In this document: one piece after another, positions 43,593 through 53,271 of the stretch
How the letters are laid out: each line of letters opens with the position of its first letter
How positions within the stretch are numbered: position 1 is the first letter of the stretch
Assembly (NCBI RefSeq): GCF_025460765.1
Contig: NZ_JAMWEG010000003.1
Coordinates: 1-64,000, forward strand
Reading direction: 5' to 3'
DNA: 64,000 nt
Origin: Micromonospora sp. MA102
GTDB taxonomy: Bacteria > Actinomycetota > Actinomycetes > Mycobacteriales > Micromonosporaceae
Notes under the pieces: generated by a model
The model's database searches: none
The model's input: the letters and a program-made list of their open reading frames with translations, nothing else
What the model was told of the DNA's origin: nothing
Translations under genes and position numbers: made by a program

Positions 43593-44864
43593 CTATGGGA
43601 CCGGTGTCACGGCCTCCTCCGGTGCCACGGCACCCAGGCGCGGCGTCCGCCCGGCCCAGGACACCGCGGGCACGATCGCCAGCCCGACCAGCACGAAGAG
43701 GGCCGCCGTCGGGTACCAGCCCCAGCCGCCGGTGGTCACCCCCAGGGCGGTGAGCCCGGCCGGGGCGATCAGGTACTGCAACTGCGTGCCGAGCCGGAAC
43801 GCCCCCACGTACGCGCCGCGCTGGGCGGCCGGCGGCAGGGCGGCGGTGAGCCCCCAGGTGCCCGCCGACTCGACCAGCTCGGCGACGATCAGCAGCATCG
43901 CGGCGGCCACCAGCACCACCACGGTGAGCGGGCCCCGGGTCACCCCGGAGATCGGCAGGACCAGGCAGAACACGGCGATCAGCAGGGCGCCCCGGCGGGA
44001 CGCCCGGGCGGCGCCCGGCGCGGTGTCGGCCCCCCGGCTGGCGCGCACCTGGAGCAGCACGATGAGAACCGTGTTGAGCACCACCAACCCGGCGATCACC
44101 GTCTTCGGCGCGTCGGTGCGGGTGAGGATCCAGAGCGGCATCACGGTCAGGTAGAGCGTCTGGTGCGCGGTGAGCAGCCCCGACAGCAGGGACACCGCCA
44201 TGAACGGGCGGTCCCGTAGCACGGCGAGCCGGCTCATCGGCTCCACCGGGCGGGCCGCCTGCGGCAGCCGGGGCAGCCGCCGCACGAACAGCGCCGTCAC
44301 ACCGAAGACCGCCGCGATGAACCAGACCATCCCCCGGTACGCCGCGATCGTGTCGACCGCCAGCACCAGGCCGCTGATGGCCGCGCCGAGCCCGAACCCG
44401 ACGTTCAGCAGCGAGCGCTGGTAGGCCATCGCGGTGACCCGCTCGGCCGGGGGGAGCGCGTTGATCGAGTAGACCTGCCGGGCCACGCCGGCCGCGGCGT
44501 CCACGGCGGCCAGGGCCACCACCACGGCGAGGAACCCGGCGAACCCGCCCACGAACGGGTACGTCGCGAACAGCGCCCCGTCCAGCACGAGCGCGACCAC
44601 CCAGACGCGCTGCGGCCCGTACCGGTCGGTGAGCCCACCCAGCGGCACCGTGCCCAGCAGCGACACCCCGGCCGCGATGGACAGGCCCAGCCCCACCTGG
44701 GCGGCGCTGAGCCCGAGCGCCCGGGTGAAGAAGACCGCGCTGCCCGCCTGGAACAGGCCGCCGCCGACGGCGTAGACCATGGCCTGCACGGCCAGGGCGC
44801 GGGTCAGCCCGGCGGGCGGTACGACGTGCCGGACGGCGGTGCGGATGGTGTCTCTGGCCCCCAT
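43593..44864 (-). CDS. MFS transporter
   Basis: This 423-residue protein has 12 membrane helices. The loop LGGLTDRYGPQRVWVV after helix 2 is the MFS motif A and places it in the major facilitator group. A long cytoplasmic loop between helices 6 and 7 has LPRLPQAARPVEPMSRLAVLRDRPFM. It lies divergent from an ArsR regulator with 78 bases between their starts, the same arrangement as at 21.2 kb, so the regulator likely controls it. Substrate unknown. Confidence 0.87.
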   Translation of the reverse strand: MGARDTIRTAVRHVVPPAGLTRALAVQAMVYAVGGGLFQAGSAVFFTRALGLSAAQVGLGLSIAAGVSLLGTVPLGGLTDRYGPQRVWVVALVLDGALFATYPFVGGFAGFLAVVVALAAVDAAAGVARQVYSINALPPAERVTAMAYQRSLLNVGFGLGAAISGLVLAVDTIAAYRGMVWFIAAVFGVTALFVRRLPRLPQAARPVEPMSRLAVLRDRPFMAVSLLSGLLTAHQTLYLTVMPLWILTRTDAPKTVIAGLVVLNTVLIVLLQVRASRGADTAPGAARASRRGALLIAVFCLVLPISGVTRGPLTVVVLVAAAMLLIVAELVESAGTWGLTAALPPAAQRGAYVGAFRLGTQLQYLIAPAGLTALGVTTGGWGWYPTAALFVLVGLAIVPAVSWAGRTPRLGAVAPEEAVTPVP

Positions 44865-44942
44865 GGCCGGTGAGTGAACCGCGCCCCCACAGAGCCCGTC
44901 GAGCCTTTTAGTCTGTGGCGAATCCTGCGTCGGGGGGTGCGC

Positions 44943-45929
44943 GTGTCCGAGTTGCGGTTCAGCCTGGCCGACGTCGCGGGAGTGCGGTTCGCCGTCTCAC
45001 CGGTCAACGAGACGGTCATGAGCATGTGGGCCCTGGCCGATCCGGTCCGCTACGCCGTGCACCTGCCGTGGATCGACCGGGCCCGGGCGACGCTGGGCCG
45101 GCCGGAGGTGGCCGACCGGGTCCGTCCGCTGCGGGAGCTGGCCCGGCCGCGCCGCTGGCTGCCGGACTTCCTCACCCCGGCCGCCAGACCGGGCGTGGAG
45201 ATCACCGAGCAGCTCGACCAGATCGCGGCGACGCCGCCGGACGTGGTGGTCCAGGACCTGCTGGCGACCACTCCGCGAGGACCGCTGAGTCCGTTCGGGC
45301 AGGCGCTGCTCGCCGATCCCCGCGCGCGGCTGCCGCAGCTCGTCGACGCGGTACGGGTCTGGTACGACGAGGCGATCGCCCCGGACTGGACGAGGATGCG
45401 GGCGCTGCTCGACGCCGACGTCGCGTACCGCGCCGCCCAGCTCGCCGAGGGCGGTGCCGGTCGGCTGTTCGCGCAGCTCCACCCGAGCCTGCGCTGGCTG
45501 GGCGACCGGGTGGTCAGCGACGACCCGTTCGGGCGGGACTTCGACCTCCGTGGGCGCGGGCTGGCGTTGAACCCGAGCGTGTTCACCGACCGGCGGGTCC
45601 TGTGGAACCTGCTGGAGGATTCGCTGCCGGCCGGGGCGTACCCGGTCCGGGCGGTGGGCACGCTCTGGGAGACGGTCGAGGCGCCGCCCGGTGACCCCCT
45701 GGCGCGGGTGGTCGGCGCCGGCCGGGCCGCGCTGCTGCACCTGCTCGACACGGCGGCCACCACCACGGACCTGGCCCGGCGCACCGGGATGTCGGGTGGG
45801 AACGTGTCGCAGCACCTGGCCGCGCTGCACGCCGCCGGGCTGGTGTCCCGGTCCCGGCAGGGCCGGCACGTCCTCTACCGCAACACCGACGCCGCGGCGG
45901 TCCTGGTCCGGGCCAGCCGCGGCGGGTGA
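44943..45929 (+). CDS. ArsR-type regulator with long N-terminal domain
   Basis: The 328-residue protein begins at a GTG with GGGGGG upstream. The winged helix domain is at the C-terminus (about 255-325): LLHLLDTAATTTDLARRTGMSGGNVSQHLAALHAAGLVSRSRQGRHVLYRNT. The N-terminal 240 residues correspond to the DUF5937 region seen in many actinomycete ArsR regulators (FAVSPVNETVMSMWALADP; EITEQLDQIA). It likely senses a small ligand through that domain and represses the divergent MFS gene. No metal-binding cysteines are present. Confidence 0.85.
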   Translation: MSELRFSLADVAGVRFAVSPVNETVMSMWALADPVRYAVHLPWIDRARATLGRPEVADRVRPLRELARPRRWLPDFLTPAARPGVEITEQLDQIAATPPDVVVQDLLATTPRGPLSPFGQALLADPRARLPQLVDAVRVWYDEAIAPDWTRMRALLDADVAYRAAQLAEGGAGRLFAQLHPSLRWLGDRVVSDDPFGRDFDLRGRGLALNPSVFTDRRVLWNLLEDSLPAGAYPVRAVGTLWETVEAPPGDPLARVVGAGRAALLHLLDTAATTTDLARRTGMSGGNVSQHLAALHAAGLVSRSRQGRHVLYRNTDAAAVLVRASRGG

Positions 45930-45947
45930 CCGACCCGGGCGGGGGGA

Positions 45948-46478
45948 TCAGCCGAGGAGCAGGGCCGCGAGTGGCCGGCGGTGGCGCAGTGCGGTCTCCC
46001 GGTCCCGGAGGTCCTCCGGCAGCGCGAACGGGTCCCCGAGCCGGCCGACCGCGGCCACCACCAGGGGCCGGACCTCGACCGCCAGGTCCAGCTCGGTGGC
46101 GAGGCCGGCGCGGTCGAAGCGGGTGAGCTGGTGCACGTGCAGGCCGAGCGCGGTGGCCTGCACGGTCAGGTGGGCGACGGCCTGGCCCAGGTCGTACGCG
46201 GCCCGTTCCGGGTCGCCGCCGGTGTGCGCGCCGACGACCAGGGCGGAGGCGTGCCGCACCCAGCGTTGGTCACCCTCGGGCAGGTTGACCAGGATGCGCT
46301 TCCACGTCTCGCCCTGCCGGTGGCCGAGCGCGAAGCGCCACGGCTGGGCGTTGCCGGCCGAGGGCGCCCAGCGGGCGGCCTCCAGCAGGGAGGTGGCCTC
46401 GTCGCCGGTCAGCTCGGCGGCCGGGTCGAAGGCGCGGGGGCTCCAGCGGAAAGCGAGCAGCGGGGTGAGGTCAGGCAT
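45948..46478 (-). CDS. Nitroreductase family protein
   Basis: The 176-residue protein carries FRWSPRAFDPAAELTGDEATSLLEAARWAPSAGNAQPWRF, the FMN-binding N-terminal signature of nitroreductases, and GQAVAHLTVQATALGLHVHQLTRFD in the second half. Enzymes of this fold reduce quinones, nitro compounds or flavins with NAD(P)H. ATG 46478 was chosen to match the family start (MPDLTPLL); ATG 46490 is four residues longer and neither has a clear ribosome binding site. It converges on the ArsR gene with only 18 bases between the stops. Confidence 0.85.
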   Translation of the reverse strand: MPDLTPLLAFRWSPRAFDPAAELTGDEATSLLEAARWAPSAGNAQPWRFALGHRQGETWKRILVNLPEGDQRWVRHASALVVGAHTGGDPERAAYDLGQAVAHLTVQATALGLHVHQLTRFDRAGLATELDLAVEVRPLVVAAVGRLGDPFALPEDLRDRETALRHRRPLAALLLG

Positions 46479-46563
46479 GGGGTGAAGCATCCCTGATGGT
46501 CGTTTTGCCCCTACGATCCGCCCCGGCAGATGTGGTCAAGAGCACCCGTAACGGACATCGGGG

Positions 46564-47346
46564 TCAGGGCGTTCCCGCGCTCGGGCTGTCGGATGGCGAC
46601 GGCGCGTCCCGGCTCACCGGCTCGCCGTCGGTGACCGGGCCGGCCAGCGGCACGGTGGCCGGCGCCGCGCCCGGCTCGCCGGCCAGCTTCAGCGTGCCGA
46701 AGGCGGCCCGGACCGCGGCGGGCGTGCCGTCCGGCAGGTAGCAGTAGATCCCCACGTCCAGCGGGGCGTTCAGCGAGGCCGAGGTCGACTCGACCGAGTA
46801 GCACTCGCCGTTCACGCCGGGCAGCGGGGTGGCCGGCGAGACGGCGAGCGGGGCACGCCGGTCGGTGAGCACGTCCAGCCAGTCGGTGAACGGGTGCTGC
46901 ACCCGCGGGTCCAGCTTCCGGGGCACGGCGTCGTCGGGGTCGCCGAGGCGTACGCAGCCCGCCGGCTGCGCCCACCCGGTCGAGGGCAGGGCGCACTGGA
47001 AGAGCCCGTCAGCGGTGGCGGCGAGCGAGACGTCGACCGCGCCGCCCTGCCCCCAACCGGGCACGTCCACCCGCCAGGTGCCGTCGTTCGCGCTGGTCAC
47101 TGCGACCGTCCGGGTCGTGCCGTCGGCCGGCTCGAAGGTGTACGTGGCGGTGAGATGCCGGTCCAGGGCGGCGGCGGCCAGCGCGGCGAGCTCGTCCCGG
47201 GCGGCGTCCACCCCGGCCGGGACCGGATCGGCGGTGCTGGTCGGGGCCGGGCTCGGCGGGTCGGCGGTGCAGGCGACCAGGAGCGCGGGCAGGGTCAGCG
47301 CCAGGGCACCGGTCAGTCGCCGGGCCGCGCGTCGGTGTGCGTGCAC
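46564..47346 (-). CDS. Lipoprotein of unknown function
   Basis: The product has 260 residues, starting from a GTG at 47346 without a strong ribosome binding site. A signal peptide ends at the lipobox LLVAC, Cys about 26. The mature region starts with a Pro/Ser/Thr spacer and then a beta-rich domain (about 60-225) with [59 protein letters not shown], and at least four cysteines that could form disulfides. It ends in a low-complexity Pro/Ser tail. No named family is recognised. It is anchored outside the cell membrane. Confidence 0.75.
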   Translation of the reverse strand: MHAHRRAARRLTGALALTLPALLVACTADPPSPAPTSTADPVPAGVDAARDELAALAAAALDRHLTATYTFEPADGTTRTVAVTSANDGTWRVDVPGWGQGGAVDVSLAATADGLFQCALPSTGWAQPAGCVRLGDPDDAVPRKLDPRVQHPFTDWLDVLTDRRAPLAVSPATPLPGVNGECYSVESTSASLNAPLDVGIYCYLPDGTPAAVRAAFGTLKLAGEPGAAPATVPLAGPVTDGEPVSRDAPSPSDSPSAGTP

Positions 47347-47587
47347 CGGGACATTCTGCGGTGCCGGCCGGGCTCCGGCGAGCCCGCCGTGCGGGTGTTC
47401 CTCCGGCGTGTCGTCCGGCCGGGTCGGTGCCGGTGAGCCGCCGCACGCCGGGGCCGGATGGTGGGATCACCCGACCCGGCGCCGCGCGCCGCCCGATACC
47501 CTGGGGAGGTCTGACACGCGCCGCCGGACCGAAGAAACCGGCGGCGCCGGCACGCTCAGGGTCGTCGCTGGGAGGGAGTGCACCGTC

Positions 47588-48853
47588 GTGGCACTCGTGG
47601 TGCAGAAGTACGGCGGGTCCTCCGTCGCCAACGCCGAGCGGATCAAGCGGGTGGCCGAGCGCATCGTGGCCGCCCGCAAGGCCGGCGACGACGTGGTCGT
47701 GGTGGTCTCCGCCATGGGAGACACCACCGACGAGCTGCTCGACCTGGCCAACCAGGTCAGCCCGCTGCCGCCGGGCCGCGAGCTGGACATGCTGCTCACC
47801 GCCGGGGAGCGGATCTCCATGGCGCTGCTGGCCATGGCCATCCACAACCTGGGCTACGAGGCCCGCTCGTTCACCGGCTCGCAGGCCGGCGTGCTCACCA
47901 CCTCGGTGCACGGCCGGGCGCGGATCATCGACGTCACCCCGGGCCGCCTCAAGGGCGCGCTGGACGAGGGCGCCGTGGTCATCGTGGCCGGCTTCCAGGG
48001 CGTCTCGCAGGACACCAAGGACGTCACCACGCTGGGCCGGGGCGGGTCGGACACCACCGCCGTGGCCCTCGCCGCCGCCCTCGACGCGGACGTCTGCGAG
48101 ATCTACACCGACGTGGACGGCGTCTTCACGGCCGACCCGCGGATCGTGCCGAACGCCCGGCACATCAAGCACATCACCTACGAGGAGATGCTGGAACTGG
48201 CGGCCTGCGGCGCCAAGGTGCTGCACCTGCGCAGCGTCGAGTACGCCCGGCGCGCGGGCTTGCCGATCCACGTCCGTTCGTCATACTCGACCAACACCGG
48301 CACGATGGTCACCGGATCGATGGAGGACCTTCCTGTGGAACAGGCACTGATCACCGGGGTCGCCCACGACCGCAGCGAGGCGAAGATCACCATCGTCGGG
48401 GTGCCCGACGAGCCGGGCGCCGCCGCGCGGATCTTCGACACCGTGGCCGGCGCCGAGATCAACATCGACATGATCGTGCAGAACGTGTCCACCGAGGGCA
48501 CCGGCCGCACGGACATCTCCTTCACGCTGCCCAAGACCGACGGCCCGACCGCCATGGCCGCGCTCAGCAAGATCCAGGAGCAGGTCAAGTTCAAGGGCCT
48601 GCTCTACGACGACCACGTCGGCAAGGTCTCCCTGATCGGCGCCGGCATGCGCTCGCACCCGGGTGTCGCGGCCGGCTTCTTCGCCGCCCTCGGCGCGGCC
48701 GGGGTCAACATCGAAATGATCTCCACCTCGGAGATCCGGGTCTCCGTGGTCTGCCGGGACACCGACCTCGACAAGGCGGTCCGGGCCATCCACGACGCCT
48801 TCGAGCTGGGCGGTGACACCGAAGCCGTCGTCTACGCCGGGACCGGGCGGTAG
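47588..48853 (+). CDS. lysC: Aspartate kinase
   Basis: The 421-residue protein has the catalytic domain beginning VQKYGGSSV and the signature [18 protein letters not shown] near residue 155, followed by two ACT regulatory domains (about 265-345 and 350-421, with [18 protein letters not shown] and [18 protein letters not shown]). It phosphorylates aspartate, the first step to lysine, threonine and methionine. The length equals that of corynebacterial and mycobacterial enzymes, which are feedback-inhibited by lysine plus threonine. An internal ATG at 48320 begins [14 protein letters not shown] and could start a separate regulatory beta subunit. asd follows after five bases. Confidence 0.96.
   Translation: MALVVQKYGGSSVANAERIKRVAERIVAARKAGDDVVVVVSAMGDTTDELLDLANQVSPLPPGRELDMLLTAGERISMALLAMAIHNLGYEARSFTGSQAGVLTTSVHGRARIIDVTPGRLKGALDEGAVVIVAGFQGVSQDTKDVTTLGRGGSDTTAVALAAALDADVCEIYTDVDGVFTADPRIVPNARHIKHITYEEMLELAACGAKVLHLRSVEYARRAGLPIHVRSSYSTNTGTMVTGSMEDLPVEQALITGVAHDRSEAKITIVGVPDEPGAAARIFDTVAGAEINIDMIVQNVSTEGTGRTDISFTLPKTDGPTAMAALSKIQEQVKFKGLLYDDHVGKVSLIGAGMRSHPGVAAGFFAALGAAGVNIEMISTSEIRVSVVCRDTDLDKAVRAIHDAFELGGDTEAVVYAGTGR
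48320..48853 (+). other. Possible internal start for the lysC beta subunit
   Basis: In corynebacteria lysC also yields a shorter regulatory subunit from an in-frame start just before the ACT domains. Here ATG 48320 occupies the same place and would give 177 residues covering both ACT domains. No strong ribosome binding site precedes it (ACCGGATCG), so use of this start is not certain. Confidence 0.45.
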
Positions 48854-48858
48854 CGCGG

Positions 48859-49917
48859 ATGTCGTCGCTGCCCACCCTCGCCGTGGTCGGGGCGACCGGT
48901 GCCGTCGGCACGGTGATGTGCCAGATCCTCTCCTCCCGCCGCAACGTGTGGGGCGAGATCCGGTTGCTCGCCTCCGAGCGCTCGGTCGGCCGCCAGATCC
49001 AGTGCCGGGGCGAGTCGCTGACCGTCCAGGCGCTCACCCCCGAGGCGTTCGACGGCGTCGACGTGGCGATGTTCGACGTCCCGGACGCGGTCTCGGCCGA
49101 GTGGGCGCCGGTCGCGGTCAGCCGGGGCGCGGTCGCGGTGGACAACTCCGGGGCGTTCCGGATGGACCGTGACGTGCCGCTGGTCGTCCCCGAGATCAAC
49201 CCCGAGCAGGTCCGCAACCGGCCGAAGGGGATCATCGCCAACGCCAACTGCACCACCCTGGCGATGATCGTGGCGATCGCCCCGCTGCACCGCGAGTACG
49301 GGCTGCGCGAGCTGGTGCTCGCGTCGTACCAGGCGGTCTCCGGGGCGGGGCAGGCCGGCGTGGACGCGCTGCACGCCCAGCTCGGCAAGATCGCCGGGGA
49401 CCGGGTGCTCGGCTCCCGGCCGGGCGACGTCCGGCAGGCGGTGGGCGACGAGCTGGGCCCGTTCCCGGCGCCGCTCGCGCTCAACGTGGTGCCCTGGGCC
49501 GGCTCGCTCGCGGACGGCGGCTGGTCGTCCGAGGAGCTGAAGATGCGCAACGAGTCGCGCAAGATCCTCGGGCTGCCCGACCTCAAGGTCTCCGCGACCT
49601 GCGTCCGGGTGCCCGTGGTGACCGGTCACTCGGTCGCGGTGCACGCGGTCTTCGCCACCGAGGTCGACGCCGAGGGCGCCCGCGAGGTGCTGCGCAACGC
49701 GCCCGGCGTGATCCTGGTCGACGACCCGGCCGCCGGCGAGTTCCCGATGCCGATCGACGCGGTGGGCACCGACCCGTCCTGGGTCGGCCGGATTCGCCGC
49801 GCCGTCGACGACCCGCGCGCCCTCGACCTCTTCGTCACCGGCGACAACCTGCGCAAGGGCGCCGCCCTGAACACCGCCCAGATCGCCGAGCTGCTGGCCA
49901 AGGAGCTGACCCGCTGA
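48859..49917 (+). CDS. asd: Aspartate-semialdehyde dehydrogenase
   Basis: The 352-residue enzyme has the NADP loop VVGATGAVGTVM at 9-20, the catalytic Cys131 in ANANCTTLAM, and the active-site segment ASYQAVSGAGQAG followed by the catalytic His in RVPVVTGHSVAVH. It reduces aspartyl phosphate to the semialdehyde, the branch point to lysine (and diaminopimelate for the wall), threonine and methionine. It is five bases after lysC, so the two are one operon. Length and motifs are normal. Confidence 0.96.
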   Translation: MSSLPTLAVVGATGAVGTVMCQILSSRRNVWGEIRLLASERSVGRQIQCRGESLTVQALTPEAFDGVDVAMFDVPDAVSAEWAPVAVSRGAVAVDNSGAFRMDRDVPLVVPEINPEQVRNRPKGIIANANCTTLAMIVAIAPLHREYGLRELVLASYQAVSGAGQAGVDALHAQLGKIAGDRVLGSRPGDVRQAVGDELGPFPAPLALNVVPWAGSLADGGWSSEELKMRNESRKILGLPDLKVSATCVRVPVVTGHSVAVHAVFATEVDAEGAREVLRNAPGVILVDDPAAGEFPMPIDAVGTDPSWVGRIRRAVDDPRALDLFVTGDNLRKGAALNTAQIAELLAKELTR

Positions 49918-49966
49918 TCCGCGGCCGGCGTCCGCCGCGCCCGGCCGGCGCCGGTGGCCGTGCCGG

Positions 49967-51430
49967 TCAGGCGGCGGACAGGTGCACGCCGTCGCGGCCG
50001 TCCCGCTTGACGGCGTAGAGGGCCTGGTCGGCGCGGCGCAGGGTCCGCTCCGGTGTCTCGCCGGGTCGCGGGAGGGCGACCCCGACGCTGATCGTCCGGC
50101 CGGTGCGGCGGGCGGCCTCGGTGAGCCGTTCGGCGATCCGGACCGCCTCCTCCGGGCGGCTCACCTCGATCACCGCGACGAACTCGTCGCCGCCGGTCCG
50201 GTACAGCTCGTCGCCCTGGCGCAGCGCACCCTCCAGCGCCCGCGCGAGCCCCACCAGAAGCTGGTCGCCGGCCTGGTGGCCGTACGTGTCGTTGACGTCC
50301 TTGAAGCCGTCCACGTCGATCGCCAGCAGGGCTGTACGCCCCGGCGTGGCGCTCGCGATCCGCTGCCCGAACGGCCCGGTGTGGCGCAGCCCGGTGAGCG
50401 GGTCGGAGCTGGCCTGCTCGCGCAGCCGGGCGAGCGTACGCAGCCGGTCCAGGCAGATCCACGCCTGCCCGGCCAGCAGCTCGATGAGGTTGACCGTGGT
50501 CGGGTCCGGGCGCAGCAGCCGCTCGTCGGCGACCAGCAGCACGCCGCCGCCCTCCGTCGGCCCGACCGGCACGGCAACCAGGGTGCGCGCGCCGGCCCGG
50601 GTCAGCGGCAGGTAGTCCTCGGTCGGCGGATGCCCCTCCTCGCCCAGCGTGTACGCCGAGCCGTGCCGGTGGGCGCGGGCGATCATCCGGGCCAGCGCCG
50701 CCGGGCCGGCCTCGGCCAGCTCGGCCCGGATCCGGGCCTCCAGCGCTCCCGGGGTGCCCGTCGGCGAGCCCAGCCGAGGTTCGCGCGGGCCGGGGAGGAT
50801 CAGCACGGCGGCGGAGAGCGCCGACACGTCCCGGGCCGCGGCGATCGCGGCGGTCATCAGGTCCCAGTCGGTCGGCGCGGTGGTCATCGCGGCGGCGTGC
50901 CGGAGCAGCTTCTCGCTGCGGCTCTCGGCCGGCGGTCCGTCGAGCGCGGCGATCCGGGCGCCGAGCCGGTCGGCCAGCCGCTGCGCGGTCTGCCGCCACC
51001 GGTCCGCCTCGACCGGGCCGCTCCACTGCAGGTCCAGCACGCCGAGCGGCCGGCCCGCCCGGTCCCGCACCGGCACGCAGATCTCGGCGGTGACGTCGGG
51101 GCGTACCGGCAGGTAGTCGGGATCGGCGGTCACGTCGGGGACGGTGGCCGGCTCGCCGGAGTCGTACACCCGGGCCACGATCGACCGCTCCTGCTCCCGT
51201 CGGGGCGGGCCGGAATTCTCGGTCGGAGTCTTCAGCGGCACGGTGGAGAAGACCTGCCACGCGCCGGTGGCCGCGACGCAGCGCAGCCGGTCGTGGACCT
51301 GGAGCAGGATGGAGGTCGTCGCCGGGGTGTGCCGGGCGATTGCCGCGACGGTCCACTGGCACGCCTCCAGCGCGGTCGACGCCATCGGAAGGCGGACCGT
51401 GACGTCCCGGACGACTCGCTCGTGATCCAC
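49967..51430 (-). CDS. GAF-GGDEF protein, probable diguanylate cyclase
   Basis: The protein is 487 residues from GTG 51430 (AGGA seven bases upstream). Two GAF-like sensory domains occupy about 15-160 and 185-325. The GGDEF domain spans about 325-485 with SDPLTGLRHTGPFGQRIA, the metal Asp in LLAIDVDGFKDVNDTYGHQAGDQLL, and an intact active site RTGGDEFVAVIE. No EAL domain and no RxxD inhibitory site is obvious. It should make c-di-GMP in response to a small-molecule signal. There are no membrane helices, so it is cytosolic. It diverges from the phosphodiesterase at 51604. Confidence 0.9.
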   Translation of the reverse strand: MDHERVVRDVTVRLPMASTALEACQWTVAAIARHTPATTSILLQVHDRLRCVAATGAWQVFSTVPLKTPTENSGPPRREQERSIVARVYDSGEPATVPDVTADPDYLPVRPDVTAEICVPVRDRAGRPLGVLDLQWSGPVEADRWRQTAQRLADRLGARIAALDGPPAESRSEKLLRHAAAMTTAPTDWDLMTAAIAAARDVSALSAAVLILPGPREPRLGSPTGTPGALEARIRAELAEAGPAALARMIARAHRHGSAYTLGEEGHPPTEDYLPLTRAGARTLVAVPVGPTEGGGVLLVADERLLRPDPTTVNLIELLAGQAWICLDRLRTLARLREQASSDPLTGLRHTGPFGQRIASATPGRTALLAIDVDGFKDVNDTYGHQAGDQLLVGLARALEGALRQGDELYRTGGDEFVAVIEVSRPEEAVRIAERLTEAARRTGRTISVGVALPRPGETPERTLRRADQALYAVKRDGRDGVHLSAA

Positions 51431-51490
51431 GTCGTTCCTGCTCGGAGGGGGCGGGGCGCGATCAAGGGTACCCAGCGGAGGAGCCGGCGA

Positions 51491-51525
51491 CCTTCGTACA
51501 CATGTGCTATCCACAGGCTGTGGAC
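51491..51525 (+). promoter_or_regulatory. Repeated 35-bp motif, copy B
   Basis: This site matches copy A (20600-20634, minus strand) at 31 of 35 positions. It has CGTACACATGT followed by TATCCACAG-G-CTGTGGAC, two DnaA-box-like octamers face to face. A further CCTGTGGG follows at 51530. It lies between the divergent GGDEF gene (61 bases from its start) and the phosphodiesterase gene (79 bases from its start). Its orientation relative to the latter is the same as in copy A. Confidence 0.6.
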
Positions 51526-51603
51526 GCAGCCTGTGGGCGACGGGGCCGCGGGGTGGAGGCGGCGGCGATAGCGTGAGGGTCCCGGGCCCGTCAGGAGGCG
51601 CCG

Positions 51604-52383
51604 ATGCTCATCGCCCAGCTCAGCGACCCGCACGTGACCACCGGCCTGCTCGCCGCCGAGCAGGCGTCCGGGCTGCACCGGGCGCTCGGCCGGGTCCTCG
51701 CCCTGCGCCCCCGGCCGGACTGCGTGGTGATCACCGGCGACCTGGTGAGCAACGGCCGGCCGGACGAGTATCTCGCGCTGCGCGAGATCATCGGGCGCTT
51801 CCCGCTGCCCGTCCACCTCGCGGCGGGCAACCACGACGACCGGGAGTCCCTGCTCGACACCTTCGGCGGCACCCCGTACCTGGGCGGTGGCTTCTCGGCC
51901 TACTACCACGTGGACCAGCCGGACGGCACGCTCGTGGTGCTCGACTCGCTCGCCCCGGGCGACGACGCCGGGCGGCTCGGCGCCGAGCAGCTCGGCTGGC
52001 TCGACGGGGTGCTCGCCGGCCGCGCCGAGGTGCCCGCCGTGGTCTGCCTGCACCATCCGCCGGTCGCGGTCGGCGTCCCGGCCATGGACGCCATGGGGCT
52101 CACGGACGCCGACGCTCTCGCCGAGGTGATCGGGCGCCACCCCCACGTGGTCCGGGTCGTCGCCGGGCACCTGCACCGGGCGGTGACCAGTGCCTTCGCC
52201 GGCACCGTGCTGACCACCGCGCCGAGCACCTGGATGCAGGTCAGCCTGGCCATGACGGCGGAGGAGGAGATCGGCTGGGTCGCCGAGCCGACCGCGTTCC
52301 TGCTGCACCGGGTGGCCGACGGCGGCTGCGTGACGCACACCGTCCAGGTCAGCCACGCCGCCGGGCGGACCTGCTGGTTCTGA
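51604..52383 (+). CDS. Metallophosphoesterase, CpdA/Icc type
   Basis: The 259-residue protein has the full calcineurin-like metal set: LSDPH at the N-terminus, GDLVSNG near 45, GNHDD near 80, HHPP near 155, and GHLHRAV near 192. The order and length match the class III cyclic-AMP phosphodiesterase group (Icc/CpdA), although many relatives prefer other phosphodiesters. AGGAGG lies seven bases before the ATG. It is cytosolic. The next gene starts six bases after its stop codon, so the two form a unit. Copy B of the 35-bp motif lies upstream. Confidence 0.9.
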   Translation: MLIAQLSDPHVTTGLLAAEQASGLHRALGRVLALRPRPDCVVITGDLVSNGRPDEYLALREIIGRFPLPVHLAAGNHDDRESLLDTFGGTPYLGGGFSAYYHVDQPDGTLVVLDSLAPGDDAGRLGAEQLGWLDGVLAGRAEVPAVVCLHHPPVAVGVPAMDAMGLTDADALAEVIGRHPHVVRVVAGHLHRAVTSAFAGTVLTTAPSTWMQVSLAMTAEEEIGWVAEPTAFLLHRVADGGCVTHTVQVSHAAGRTCWF

Positions 52384-52389
52384 TCCGGC

Positions 52390-53271
52390 GTGGAGCGGCT
52401 TCTCTGGTACGTGGCGTACGGCTCGAACCTGCACGCGGCGCGGCTCGACCGGTACCTGCGCGGCGGGCGCCCGCCGGGCGGGCTGCGCACGTACCCGGGC
52501 TGCCGGGACTGCCGACCACCGCGCCGCACGGTCGCCGGGGCGATCCCCGGCGGCGTCTACTTCGCCGGTGAGTCGCGCGCCTGGACCGGCGGGATGGCGT
52601 TCTACGACCCGGAGCTGCCCGGTCGGGCGGCCGTGCGGGGCTACCTGGTGACGGTCGAGCAGTTCGCCGACATCGCGGCGCAGGAGATGTACCGGCCGCC
52701 CGGCGCCGACCTGGACCTGATCCGGGTGGCCGCGGAGACCGGCCGGGCCACGCTCGGCCCGGGCCGCTACGAGACCCTGCTCCGGGTCGGCGTGCGCGAC
52801 GGCCTGCCGATGCTCACCTTCACGGCCCCGCACGCGGCGTCGGAGGTGGAGTGGACCTCGCCGGCCCCGGCCTACCTCGGCATGCTCGCCCGCGGGCTGC
52901 GCGAGGCCCACGGCTGGGACGTCGACCGGACGACCGGCTACCTGGCCGACCGGCCCGGGGTTGCCGGCAGGTGGGCACCGGTCGCGCTTCGTGCGCTGGT
53001 CATGGGCTTGACCGCCGACACCCGGAATCACTTCACCACGGTCGTCGGCCCGGACGGGCGCCTGCTGGTCGGCGTGCCGGGTCAGGGCTGGAAACTGGTC
53101 GACCGGGACGGCACCACACGGCCCGTTCCCCTGCCCGCCGGTGCGGATTCCGAGTACGGCCCGCAGCCGGTCCTGATCGACGATGCGGGAACGATCCACG
53201 GAGCGGTGCACCCGACCGAGCCTGTTGCGGGCCGCTACCAGGACGTGCCGGCGGTCTGGCGCTGCCACTGA
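52390..53271 (+). CDS. Gamma-glutamylcyclotransferase-like protein with added tail
   Basis: The 293-residue product starts at GTG 52390. The first 200 residues begin WYVAYGSNLHAARLDRYL, the YGSN motif of the AIG2/gamma-glutamylcyclotransferase fold, and continue with TYPGCRDCRPPRRT and FYDPELPG. Actinomycete proteins of this type are sometimes labelled histone deacetylase without support. From about residue 215 the sequence changes character to a beta-rich segment (VVGPDGRLLVGVPGQGWKLVD then PVLIDDAGTIHGAV) that does not belong to the fold. It may be a fused fragment of another gene. No signal peptide. Function uncertain. Confidence 0.7.
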   Translation: MERLLWYVAYGSNLHAARLDRYLRGGRPPGGLRTYPGCRDCRPPRRTVAGAIPGGVYFAGESRAWTGGMAFYDPELPGRAAVRGYLVTVEQFADIAAQEMYRPPGADLDLIRVAAETGRATLGPGRYETLLRVGVRDGLPMLTFTAPHAASEVEWTSPAPAYLGMLARGLREAHGWDVDRTTGYLADRPGVAGRWAPVALRALVMGLTADTRNHFTTVVGPDGRLLVGVPGQGWKLVDRDGTTRPVPLPAGADSEYGPQPVLIDDAGTIHGAVHPTEPVAGRYQDVPAVWRCH

